A stretch of 8,590 nt of DNA from Chloroflexota bacterium (GTDB taxonomy: Bacteria > Chloroflexota > Limnocylindria > Limnocylindrales > CSP1-4). The notes below the pieces were generated by a model. The model ran no database searches. It was not told the DNA's origin and saw nothing but the letters and a program-made list of their open reading frames with translations. A program made the translations under genes and the position numbers. Position 1 is the first letter of the stretch. Every line of letters begins with the position of its first letter. Of this stretch, positions 1 to 7,093 are shown piece after piece. The stretch lies in the NCBI GenBank assembly GCA_021814735.1, contig JAKAHX010000047.1, forward strand, positions 1-8,590, written 5' to 3'.

Positions 1-1674
1 CGCGCCGTCCCCCGCCGAGGCACTTCCCCCGCCGGCCTCCCGCCCCCCGGCGGCGCTCCACCTGTCCGCCCGGTCCAGCAGCTCCTGCGCGGCCTGGCGC
101 GCGGCAGGGCCGCCACCCTCGCCGCCCAACATGACCGCCAGCTCGGCGAGCCGCTCGTCGAGGTCGAGGCGACGGATCTCGGTCACGGTGCGGCCGTCCC
201 GCTCGTGCTTCTCGATCCGCAGGTGCGCCTGGGCATGCACCGCGATCTGCGCCAGGTGGGTCACGCAGAGGACCTGGTGGCCGTCGGCCAGCCGTCGGAG
301 GGCGCGGCCCACGCGCTCCGCCGAGCGCGCGCCGATCCCCGCGTCGACCTCGTCGAAGACGAGCGTGGGCGTGGCGTCGGCGGCCGCAAGGACCGTCTTC
401 ACCGCCAGCGCGACGCGGGAGAGCTCACCTCCGGAGGCGATGCGCGCGAGGGGCAGTGGCGGCTCACCGGGGTTGGGCGCGAGCATGAACTGGACCGCCT
501 CGGCCCCGGCCTGCGTCAGCTCGTCGGGCAGCAGCTGGATCTCCAGGCGGGTCTGTCGGAACCCGAGATCGGCGAGCGCGGCGGACACCTCGCCGGCCAG
601 CCGCTGGGCCGCGGCGCGCCGTGCGGTGCCGAGCCGCGCGGCTGCCTCGAGCGCCGCCGCGTGCAGACGCTCGTCGTCGGCCTGGCGGGCGGCGCGCTCC
701 GCCTCGAGCCCGCGCAGCCGCACGACCTCCGCGCGCGACCGCGCGCCGTGCTCGAGGACTGCCGCCTCGTCGGGGCCGTACTTGCGTTCGAGCGCGTAGA
801 TCGTCCCCAGGCGCGCCTCGAGATCGGCCACCGCTGCCGGGTCGTGGTCGACGGAACCGGCCACCCGACGCAGCTCGGCGGCGACGTCATCGACCTCGGC
901 GAGCAGCCCGTCCACCCGTGCCGCCACGCCCCCCGCGCGCGAGTCCAGCCGTGCCAGCTCGGCGGCGTCCCGGGCCGCGCGGGCGAGGAGGTCGTGGACG
1001 CCGTGGCCCTCGCCGGTGAGGCGTTCGCGCAGCGCATCGACCAGGCGCGCCACCTGCCCGGCACTGGCCGCCGCGGCGAGGCGCGCGCGGATCTCGTCCG
1101 CCTCGCCGGGCCGGAGCCCGGCGGCCTCGATCTCGTCGGCCTCGTGCTCGTGCAGCTCCAGCGCCCGGGCGACCGCCCGGGGGTCCTGCTCGAGGGCCTC
1201 CAGCGCACTGCGGTTCGCCCGCCATGCCGCCACGGCGGACGCCACCGTCGTCCGCAGCGCGGCGTGGCCGCCGTACGCGTCCAGCAGGTCGCGCTGGTGG
1301 GCGGGGTCGAGCAGTCGCTGCTGGTCGTGCTGGCCGTGGATCTCCACCAGGGGTCCCGCGGTCTCGGCCAGGCGCCCGGCCGGGACGGCCACGTCGTCCA
1401 GGCGCGCCGTGCTGCGGCCCGCCGCGGTCACCTCGCGGGTGCAGATGAGGGGCTCCGGGTCCCGGTCGAAGAGCGCCTGCACCCGCGCCACGGGCGCCCC
1501 CGCCCGCACCAGCGAGGCGTCTGCGCGCGCCCCGAGCACGAGCGCCAGTGCGTCGATCAGCAGCGACTTTCCGGCGCCGGTCTCGCCGGTGATCACCGTG
1601 AAGCCCGGATCCAGCTCGAGCCGCGCCCGCTCGATCAGGGCAAGGTCCCGCACCTGCAGCTCGAGCAGCGTCAC
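1..1674 (-). CDS. recN: DNA repair ATPase RecN (3' end cut by window edge)
   Basis: RecN is an SMC-like ATPase that acts early in double-strand-break repair, holding or bridging DNA ends for recombination. The 558 codons visible have no stop and run off the left edge; the usual family length is about 550-570 residues, so nearly all of the gene is here. Walker A GETGAGKS lies at residues 30-37, EIHGQHDQQ at 111-119, a long Ala/Arg/Glu-rich coiled-coil region at about 135-375, the ABC signature ASGGELSR at 413-420, Walker B LVFDEVDAGIG at 438-448, and VTHLAQIA at 471-478. The GTG start at 1674-1672 gives MTLLELQVRDLALIE, the normal family N-terminus, and shares GTGA with the nadK stop, a 4-base overlap suggesting coupled translation. 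The segment between Walker A and the HGQH motif looks about 20 residues shorter than in B. subtilis RecN. After about residue 536 the end is a Gly/Ala/Ser-rich tail. Identification is firm. Confidence 0.96.
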   Translation of the reverse strand, partial: MTLLELQVRDLALIERARLELDPGFTVITGETGAGKSLLIDALALVLGARADASLVRAGAPVARVQALFDRDPEPLICTREVTAAGRSTARLDDVAVPAGRLAETAGPLVEIHGQHDQQRLLDPAHQRDLLDAYGGHAALRTTVASAVAAWRANRSALEALEQDPRAVARALELHEHEADEIEAAGLRPGEADEIRARLAAAASAGQVARLVDALRERLTGEGHGVHDLLARAARDAAELARLDSRAGGVAARVDGLLAEVDDVAAELRRVAGSVDHDPAAVADLEARLGTIYALERKYGPDEAAVLEHGARSRAEVVRLRGLEAERAARQADDERLHAAALEAAARLGTARRAAAQRLAGEVSAALADLGFRQTRLEIQLLPDELTQAGAEAVQFMLAPNPGEPPLPLARIASGGELSRVALAVKTVLAAADATPTLVFDEVDAGIGARSAERVGRALRRLADGHQVLCVTHLAQIAVHAQAHLRIEKHERDGRTVTEIRRLDLDERLAELAVMLGGEGGGPAARQAAQELLDRADRWSAAGGREAGGGSASAGDGA

Positions 1675-2513
1675 GACGGCAGCAGCTGCGCCTTCTCGCG
1701 GAGCAGATCCCAGAAGGCCGTCGCGCCCCGCGGCTCCACGAACCGGACCGGCCGCTGGCGTGCGCGCACCTCGACCACGTCCCCCACGTTCAGCAGGACG
1801 TCCTCGTGCCCATCGATGCTGATCAGCACGTCGTACGCCGCCAGGACCTGCACCCGGACCGTGTGGCGCGGGCTCACCACCACCGAGCGGATGGCGCTCA
1901 GGTAGGCCGCCACGCTGGTGACCACCAGGTTGCGGCTGGTCGGATCGAGGATGGGGCCACCGGCGCTGAAGGAATAGCCCGTGGAGCCCGTCGGCGTGGC
2001 GACGATCACCCCGTCGGCGATGTAGGTGGCGAGATGCGATCCGTCGATCGTAACCTCCAGCCGGACCACGCGTGCCTCGCGCGCCCGCACGATGGCCGCA
2101 TCGTTGAGCGCCACGAAGGCGCGCGCGCCGTCCTCCCGCCCGCCGGGGAGGACGCGCACCCCCAGGACCATCCGGTCCTCGAGCGTGTAATCGCCGTCCA
2201 CCACGCGGCCCAGCACCCGCTCCAGGTCGCGTGCCGCGGCCTTCGAGAGGAAGCCCACCTTCCCGAGGTTGATCCCCAGGATGGGGACGTCCGCCTCGGC
2301 CACGGCCACCGCGTGCGCGGCGCGCAGCAGGGTGCCGTCCCCGCCCAGCACCACCAGGACGTCCGTCCCGGGCAGCCCGGCCGTCATCGCCGCCACGTCA
2401 CCCGCGGCCGCGTCCCAGTGCTCCACGCCCGTCTCGTCGCACCAGGCATGGGCACGCTCCCGCAGCTCCAGCGTGGCGGGGATGGTCGGGTTGAAGGCGA
2501 AGCCGAACCGCAT
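1671..2513 (-). CDS. nadK: NAD kinase (NadK/PpnK)
   Basis: NAD kinase phosphorylates NAD at the 2' hydroxyl of its adenosine ribose to make NADP, using ATP or polyphosphate; it is cytosolic and usually essential. The product is 280 residues, a normal bacterial length. The family marks are visible: the N-terminal strand with FNPT at residues 7-10, the GGDGT loop at 57-61 whose Asp is catalytic in the family, INLGKVGFLS at 81-90, the LND nucleotide-binding motif at 136-138, and the glycine-rich ATPTGSTGYSFSAGGP at 172-187. The following stretch, usually a PICPHxLxxRP-type motif, reads SVAAYLSAIRS at 200-210, a departure from the textbook form. The ATG start at 2513-2511 shares one base with the tlyA stop (TGATG), which points to translational coupling; I see no well-placed Shine-Dalgarno. 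The 3' end overlaps recN by 4 bases. A tlyA-nadK-recN order is also known from actinobacteria. Confidence 0.96.
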   Translation of the reverse strand: MRFGFAFNPTIPATLELRERAHAWCDETGVEHWDAAAGDVAAMTAGLPGTDVLVVLGGDGTLLRAAHAVAVAEADVPILGINLGKVGFLSKAAARDLERVLGRVVDGDYTLEDRMVLGVRVLPGGREDGARAFVALNDAAIVRAREARVVRLEVTIDGSHLATYIADGVIVATPTGSTGYSFSAGGPILDPTSRNLVVTSVAAYLSAIRSVVVSPRHTVRVQVLAAYDVLISIDGHEDVLLNVGDVVEVRARQRPVRFVEPRGATAFWDLLREKAQLLPS

Positions 2514-3271
2514 CACGCCGGGACCGCGAGGTGGAGGAAGAACTCCCGGTTGCCCGCCGGCCCGAGCAGCGGGGAGGGCGTCTCGCCCCGCACCTCCAGG
2601 CCGATCGAGCCGGCGAACGCGCGGACCTCCTCCAGGACCGCCTGGTGGACGGCGGCATCGCGCACGACGCCGCCGGCCGCACGCCGAGGGCCGGCCTCGA
2701 ACTGCGGCTTGACCAGCGCCACGATCTCGGCACCGGGCGCCAGCTGGGCAGCGATCGCGCCCAGGACACGCGTCAGGGAAATGAACGAGACGTCCACCAC
2801 CGCCAGCGACGGCGCCTCGGGCAGCGCCACGTGCTGGGGATCGGCCGGGTCCAGCCGGCGCACGTGCGTCCGCTCCATCGAGACGACCCGGGGATCGGCA
2901 CGCAGTGACGGGGCGAGCTGGCCACGACCCACGTCGAGAGCATAGACACGCGTCGCGCCGCGCTGCAACAGACAGTCCGTGAAGCCCCCGGTGGACGCCC
3001 CGACGTCGAGGCACACGCGTCGGGCGGGGTCCACGCCGAAGGCATCCAGCGCCGCGGCGAGCTTCTCCCCGCCGCGGGAGACGAAGGGGGCGCGCTCCAC
3101 CAGCTCGAGCGCGGTCTCCGGGTCGATCAGATCGCCCGGCTTCCGGTCGACCCTCGCACCGTCGCCGCTGCCCACCCGGATCCGGCCGGCCAGCAGCAAG
3201 GCCTGGGCCCGCGACCGCGTGTCGGCCAGGCCCCGGGCGACCACCAGCTGGTCCAGTCGAACGCGACTCAG
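2513..3271 (-). CDS. tlyA: TlyA rRNA 2'-O-methyltransferase
   Basis: TlyA-family enzymes 2'-O-methylate cytidines of 16S and 23S rRNA (C1409 and C1920 in mycobacteria) using SAM; loss gives capreomycin resistance in Mycobacterium. An N-terminal S4 RNA-binding domain (about residues 4-60, RLDQLVVARGLADTRSRAQ at 5-23) is followed by an FtsJ-like methyltransferase domain. FVSRGGEKL at 63-71, the SAM-binding LDVGASTGGF at 88-97, DVSFISL at 160-166, LVKPQFE at 187-193 and NREFF at 241-245 supply the family K-D-K-E set as K70, D160, K188 and E243. Length is 252 residues with the start chosen here. No ATG, GTG or TTG lies in frame within about 35 codons upstream, and the next GTG downstream (codon 10) would delete the conserved RLD of the S4 domain. 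I therefore place the start at CTG 3271-3269, which forms CTGA with the dxs stop and has GGAGG ten bases upstream. Function is certain; the start codon is inferred. Confidence 0.93.
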   Translation of the reverse strand: MSRVRLDQLVVARGLADTRSRAQALLLAGRIRVGSGDGARVDRKPGDLIDPETALELVERAPFVSRGGEKLAAALDAFGVDPARRVCLDVGASTGGFTDCLLQRGATRVYALDVGRGQLAPSLRADPRVVSMERTHVRRLDPADPQHVALPEAPSLAVVDVSFISLTRVLGAIAAQLAPGAEIVALVKPQFEAGPRRAAGGVVRDAAVHQAVLEEVRAFAGSIGLEVRGETPSPLLGPAGNREFFLHLAVPA

Positions 3272-5286
3272 GCGGTGCCGGCCTCCACCACCGGGCGCGA
3301 CGGCGTGAGCCCCAGGCGGGAGATCGTCTCGCGGACCTGTGCCTCCAGGCCGGGCGTGTCGAGCCGGAGCGTGCGGCGCAGGTCCGCCACCGACCCGTGG
3401 TCCACGAACCGGCCCGCGGGGATCCCGATGATGCGGACCGGGAGGCCACGCACCCGTTCGTCGGACAGGCCCGCGCGGGCGAGCGCCTCGAGCACGGCGG
3501 AGCCGAACCCGCCGGCGTCCACGCTCTCCTCGACGGTCACCACCAGCCGGGTGCCGCGCGCCTGCTCCACGATCAGTGCCTCGTCCAGCGGTGCCAGGAA
3601 CCGCGCGTTCACCACGCCCACGGACCATCCCTCGGTGGCCAGCGTCTCCGCCACGGCCAGCGCCCGCATGACGATCGGCCCGAAGCCGACCAGCAGGATG
3701 TCGGTCCCCTCGCGCAGCACCTCGCCCCTGCCGACGGGCACGGGCTCCGGGGCCACGGGGGCCAGGTCCAGGCCGGGATCACGCGGGTAGTGGAGCGCAA
3801 ACGGATGCGACTGGGCGAAGGCCGTGCGGAGGAGGCGGCGCAGCTCCTGCTCGTCCCTGGGCGAGGCGATCACCAGGTTGGGAAGCTGGCGCTGCGCGGG
3901 CAGCGTGAACATCCCCTGGTGGCTGGTGCCGTCCTCCCCCACCAGGCCGGCGCGGTCGACCCCGATGACGACCGGCTGGTCGTTCTGGCAGACGTCGTGC
4001 ACGGTCTGGTCGAAGGCCCGCTGGAGGAACGTCGAGTAGACGGCGACGAAGGGGCGAAGCCCGCCCAGGGCGAGCCCGGCGGCAAACGTGACCGCGTGCG
4101 GCTCCGCGATCCCCACGTCGAAGAAGCGGTCCGGATGCGCGGCTCCGAAGAGGTTCAGGCCGGTGCCGGTGGGCATCCCGGCGGTGATGGCGACCACGCG
4201 CGGGTCTTCCGCGGCGATCGCCAGCAGTTCCTGCACCATCACCGCGGTGTAGGTGGGCGGCTTGCGCGCCGCAGCCGCCGCCTGCGCCACCGAGAGCGTG
4301 GCGTCGCCGTCGCCGTTGGCCTGCCTCCCGGGCGCCTGGCCCGCGGACGGACTCGACGTGACGCCGGGCACGTCCATGGGCGGCAGCGCCGCGCCGTGGA
4401 ACCCGACCTGGTCCGCCACCGCCGGTTCGTACCCGTGGCCTTTCTGGGTCCGCACGTGGACGAGCACCGGCCCCTCCAGCCGCAGCGCCCCGCGGAACGT
4501 GGACGTGAGGGCGTCGAGGTCGTGTCCGGGGACCACGCCGATGTAGGTGATCCCCAGGTCCTCGAACAGGCGGCCCGGCTGCTGGGCGAAGTTGACCACC
4601 GACTTGCGGGCCCGGCGGGAGAGTTCGACGGCCGTGGAGCCCACGATCGGCATGTGCTCCAGGAAGGCATCGTAGCCGGCCTTGGTGGTCTGCCACGCCT
4701 GGGAAAGCTTGATCGCGCTGAGGTAGTTGGAGAGCGCGCCCACGGTGGGCGAGATGCTCATCTCGTTGTCGTTCAGCACGATCAGCAGGTTCGTCTGCCG
4801 GTGCCCGATGTCGTTCAGCGCCTCCAGCGCCAGCCCGCTCATGAGGGCCGCGTCACCGACCACGACCACCACGCGCTCGTGGGACCCGCGCAGGTCGCGG
4901 GCCGCCGCGAGCCCCTGGGCCACGGAGAGACCGGTGCCGGCATGCCCGCCGTCCATGACGTCGTGCTCGCTCTCGCTGCGCCGCGGGAACCCGCCGATCC
5001 CGCCCAGCTGGCGGAGCGTGTGGAATCGCTCCAGCCGCCCGGTCAGCAGCTTGTGGGGGTACGCCTGGTGCCCGGTGTCCCAGACGATGCGGTCGCGGGG
5101 CGAGTCCAGGAGGCGGTGCAGCGCCACCGTCAGCTCGACCACGCCGAGCGAGCTGCCGAGGTGTCCGCCAGTCACCGCGACCGTCTCGATGATGGTGCGA
5201 CGGATCTCCTCGCAGAGCGTCTGGAGCTGGGCGTCGTCGAGCGCGCGCAGATCGCGCGGCCCGGTCAGCGACGCGAGAATGGACAA
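3268..5286 (-). CDS. dxs: 1-deoxy-D-xylulose-5-phosphate synthase (Dxs)
   Basis: Dxs condenses pyruvate with glyceraldehyde 3-phosphate, using thiamine diphosphate (ThDP), to form DXP, the entry step of the MEP isoprenoid route and a precursor of thiamine and pyridoxal. The product is 672 residues; the family norm is about 620-640. Domain I has GGHLGSSLGVVELTVALH at residues 40-57, HQAYPHKLLTGR at 73-84 and the ThDP/Mg loop GDAAL at 144-148 through LNDNEMSIS at 171-179. Domain II holds MPTGTG at 371-376, the catalytic-Glu motif IAEPHAVTFAAGLA at 393-406 (Glu395) and DRAGLVGEDGTSHQG at 444-458. The C-terminal transketolase domain spans about 520-650. Two motif positions differ from the usual GDG and AEQH, and the interdomain linker (about 302-343) is long. 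The frame is open upstream, but TTG at 5286-5284 gives MSILASLTGPRDLRAL, the usual N-terminus, with GGAGG five bases before it. The 3' end overlaps tlyA by 4 bases. Confidence 0.96.
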   Translation of the reverse strand: MSILASLTGPRDLRALDDAQLQTLCEEIRRTIIETVAVTGGHLGSSLGVVELTVALHRLLDSPRDRIVWDTGHQAYPHKLLTGRLERFHTLRQLGGIGGFPRRSESEHDVMDGGHAGTGLSVAQGLAAARDLRGSHERVVVVVGDAALMSGLALEALNDIGHRQTNLLIVLNDNEMSISPTVGALSNYLSAIKLSQAWQTTKAGYDAFLEHMPIVGSTAVELSRRARKSVVNFAQQPGRLFEDLGITYIGVVPGHDLDALTSTFRGALRLEGPVLVHVRTQKGHGYEPAVADQVGFHGAALPPMDVPGVTSSPSAGQAPGRQANGDGDATLSVAQAAAAARKPPTYTAVMVQELLAIAAEDPRVVAITAGMPTGTGLNLFGAAHPDRFFDVGIAEPHAVTFAAGLALGGLRPFVAVYSTFLQRAFDQTVHDVCQNDQPVVIGVDRAGLVGEDGTSHQGMFTLPAQRQLPNLVIASPRDEQELRRLLRTAFAQSHPFALHYPRDPGLDLAPVAPEPVPVGRGEVLREGTDILLVGFGPIVMRALAVAETLATEGWSVGVVNARFLAPLDEALIVEQARGTRLVVTVEESVDAGGFGSAVLEALARAGLSDERVRGLPVRIIGIPAGRFVDHGSVADLRRTLRLDTPGLEAQVRETISRLGLTPSRPVVEAGTA
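3282..3286 (-). promoter_or_regulatory. Ribosome binding site before the tlyA CTG start
   Basis: GGAGG on the minus strand, inside the last codons of dxs and ten bases before CTG 3271-3269. It is the only strong Shine-Dalgarno match close to the tlyA N-terminus and supports initiation at the non-standard CTG, although it also encodes part of the Dxs C-terminus (Val-Glu-Ala) and could be coincidental. Confidence 0.5.
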
Positions 5287-5291
5287 TCCGC

Positions 5292-5296
5292 CCTCC
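5292..5296 (-). promoter_or_regulatory. Ribosome binding site that decides the dxs TTG start
   Basis: GGAGG on the minus strand, five bases before TTG 5286-5284. It supports independent initiation of dxs at an uncommon TTG codon within the 32-base gap after xseB, even though the same frame is open for a further 145 codons upstream through xseB. Confidence 0.7.
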
Positions 5297-5318
5297 GGGG
5301 AACTGGCATCGCGGGATT

Positions 5319-5588
5319 CTACGCGCTCGTCCCGGCCTCGTCGTCCACGTCGTCCGGACGCAGGTCGATGGCGCGCAGGGCGCCGCCCGCCTCTTCGACC
5401 AGTCGCTGGACCCGCAGCTCGGCGTCGTCGAGCAGATGGGCACACCGCGCGTGGAGCGCCACCCCGCGCTCGTAGAGCGCGATCGATTCCTCGAGCGGCA
5501 TGCCGCCTGCCTCCAGGCGGGCCACGACCTCGCCGAGCTCGGCCAGCGCCGCGTCGAAGGTGAGCGTCTCCACCGGCCCGTTCGCCAT
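5319..5588 (-). CDS. xseB: Exodeoxyribonuclease VII small subunit
   Basis: XseB is the small subunit of exonuclease VII, which degrades single-stranded DNA from both ends; several copies pack along the helices of the large subunit. The product is 89 residues, within the usual 70-90. The family pattern is plain: FDAALAELGEVVARLEAGGM at 11-30, PLEESIALYERGVALHARC at 31-49 and LLDDAELRVQRLVEEAGG at 52-69, two amphipathic helices followed by an acidic C-terminal tail. The reading frame continues upstream for hundreds of codons inside xseA, so length alone cannot set the start; ATG 5588-5586 gives MANGPVETLTFDAAL, as expected, and shares a base with the xseA stop (TGATG). That arrangement fits coupled synthesis of the two subunits. 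A 32-base gap follows, then dxs. Confidence 0.95.
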   Translation of the reverse strand: MANGPVETLTFDAALAELGEVVARLEAGGMPLEESIALYERGVALHARCAHLLDDAELRVQRLVEEAGGALRAIDLRPDDVDDEAGTSA

Positions 5589-7045
5589 CACTCCGAGTCT
5601 CGCACGTTCGCGACGATCGCGTCCAACGCGCCCCGTGCCAGCCGCACGTCGAGCTGCTCGCCGACCGCGGTCGCCCGTGCCTCCACGAGGACCCGCCCGT
5701 CGGGCGCCCGCACGATGGCATACCCCCGCTCGAGGGTGGCGTAGGGGGAAAGGGCCGCCAGGCCGGCGGCGGCTGCGCCCAGTTCCGCCCGGGCAGCCGC
5801 CAGGCGTCCGGTCACGAGGAGCGGGAGCCGATCCGCCGCGCGCCCCAGCCGGTCGCGATCGCCGGCCAGCCGCCGCTCGATGGCCCGTCCAGCGCGATCC
5901 AGCAGCTCGGCCGTCCGCTGGCGCTCCCCCGCGAGCACCGTGGCGGGATGCACGCGGGCCAGGGCGCGGCGCTCGACCTCCAGCGCGGCCCGGCCGGCGC
6001 CCAGGGCCCGTTCCGTGGACGCGACAAGCCGACCGCGCAGCGCGGCGAGGGCGGCCGCGGCCTCCTGCCGCGAGGGCACCACCAGTTCCGCCGCCGCGGA
6101 GGGCGTGGGAGCCCGCACGTCGGCCGCGAAGTCCACCAGCGTCACGTCCGTCTCGTGGCCCACCCCGGTGACGACCGGGATCGGCGAGGCGGCCACCGCG
6201 CGGACCACGCGCTCGTCGTTGAACGCCCACAGGTCCTGGGGCGACCCGCCCCCGCGCGCCAGGATCAGCACGTCCGGCACCGTGCCATCCAGCGGGTCCT
6301 GCCAGCGGGCGAGCCGCCCGAGCGCTGCCACGATGGACGCGGGCGCCGCGTCGCCCTGGACCTGGCAGGGCGCCAGGACCACGCTCGTCAGCGGCCAGCG
6401 ACGGCGCAGGACGTGCAGGATGTCGTGCAGGACCGCCCCCGACGGGCTGGTGGCCACCCCGATGAGGCGCGGCGACCGGGGCAGCGGGCGTCGGCGCGCG
6501 GCGTCGAAGAGGCCCTCGGCCAGCAGCTTCGCCTTCAGGGCCTCGAACTGGAGGGCGAGATCGCCGAACCCCGCCGGCTGCAGCGAGTCGACGTACAGCT
6601 GGTATGTCCCGCCGGCCTCGTACACGTCGAGGCGCCCGTGCGCCACCACGCGCAGGCCCGTCCGCGCCTCGAACGGGCTGCTCGCCCGCTGGGCGCGGAA
6701 GAAGACACACGCCAGCTGGGAGCGGCCGTCGCGAAGCGCGAAGTAGCAGTGGCCGGCCGCGCTCACCGTGACCTGCCCGACCTCGCCTTCCACCCAGAGG
6801 TCACGGAACGTGTCGCCTGCGCGGAGCACGTCGCGCACGGCCCGCGTGACGTCGCCCACGGTCCAGATCCGGGAACCGGGCGCCGAGCGGTTCGAACCCG
6901 ATGGGACGGCCGTCGGCCGACCGGGGGCGGGTACCGCAGGCCCCGCGGACTGGCCCCACGGCGGCGGTTCGGGCCCGGGCGGTCCGGCGTCGGGCGTGCC
7001 GGGCTCCCGCCGGAGCCAGCGCTCCCACGGGCGTTCGTCGGTCAT
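5588..7045 (-). CDS. xseA: Exodeoxyribonuclease VII large subunit
   Basis: XseA is the catalytic subunit of exonuclease VII, which removes single-stranded DNA and overhangs during repair. The product is 485 residues. An N-terminal OB-fold DNA-binding domain spans about 59-155 (VWVEGE-type motif DLWVEGEVGQV at 82-92, GHCYFALRD at 98-106). The catalytic core carries IGVATSPSGAVLHDI at 195-209, ARGGGSPQDLWAFNDE at 263-278 and GVGHETDVTLVDFAADVRAP at 294-313; D208, R264, H297 and D300 are the likely active-site positions. A long coiled-coil stretch occupies about 325-430, and ALSPYATLERGYAIVR at 431-446 marks the conserved C-terminal element. Residues 1-58 are a Pro/Gly-rich extension not usual for the family. 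ATG at 7045-7043 is the only conventional upstream start I see, but its ribosome-binding site is weak; a GTG at codon 63 is an alternative. The 48 bases between efp and xseA show no clear terminator. Confidence 0.95.
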   Translation of the reverse strand: MTDERPWERWLRREPGTPDAGPPGPEPPPWGQSAGPAVPAPGRPTAVPSGSNRSAPGSRIWTVGDVTRAVRDVLRAGDTFRDLWVEGEVGQVTVSAAGHCYFALRDGRSQLACVFFRAQRASSPFEARTGLRVVAHGRLDVYEAGGTYQLYVDSLQPAGFGDLALQFEALKAKLLAEGLFDAARRRPLPRSPRLIGVATSPSGAVLHDILHVLRRRWPLTSVVLAPCQVQGDAAPASIVAALGRLARWQDPLDGTVPDVLILARGGGSPQDLWAFNDERVVRAVAASPIPVVTGVGHETDVTLVDFAADVRAPTPSAAAELVVPSRQEAAAALAALRGRLVASTERALGAGRAALEVERRALARVHPATVLAGERQRTAELLDRAGRAIERRLAGDRDRLGRAADRLPLLVTGRLAAARAELGAAAAGLAALSPYATLERGYAIVRAPDGRVLVEARATAVGEQLDVRLARGALDAIVANVRDSE

Positions 7046-7093
7046 CCGGGGTGTTCCGGCAGCCGTGCCGCCGCCCGCTCGGCGCAGGTCGTG

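Noticed and set aside
3397..5475. A 692-codon open frame on the plus strand, opposite dxs and xseB, and a 566-codon one at 205-1905 opposite recN
   Set aside because: Both are antisense to firmly identified genes. With G or C at most third codon positions, stops are scarce on the opposite strand. Their translations are Arg/Gly/Pro/His-rich, with no recognisable domain.
5287..5721. Dxs with a 145-residue N-terminal extension starting at 5721
   Set aside because: The extra residues are a frame shadow of xseB and xseA. A good ribosome-binding site and the family N-terminus both point to TTG at 5286.
5589..6710. The xseB frame stays open upstream inside xseA for about 370 codons, which could read as a fusion protein
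   Set aside because: The upstream translation is Arg/Ala/Gly-rich shadow sequence of xseA in another frame. XseB similarity begins exactly at the ATG at 5588.
6880..6905. GGTTCGAACCC on the plus strand, resembling a tRNA T-loop
   Set aside because: The flanking bases do not form a five-base T stem on either strand and no acceptor stem or anticodon arm is found around it. It is a chance palindrome inside the xseA N-terminal coding region.
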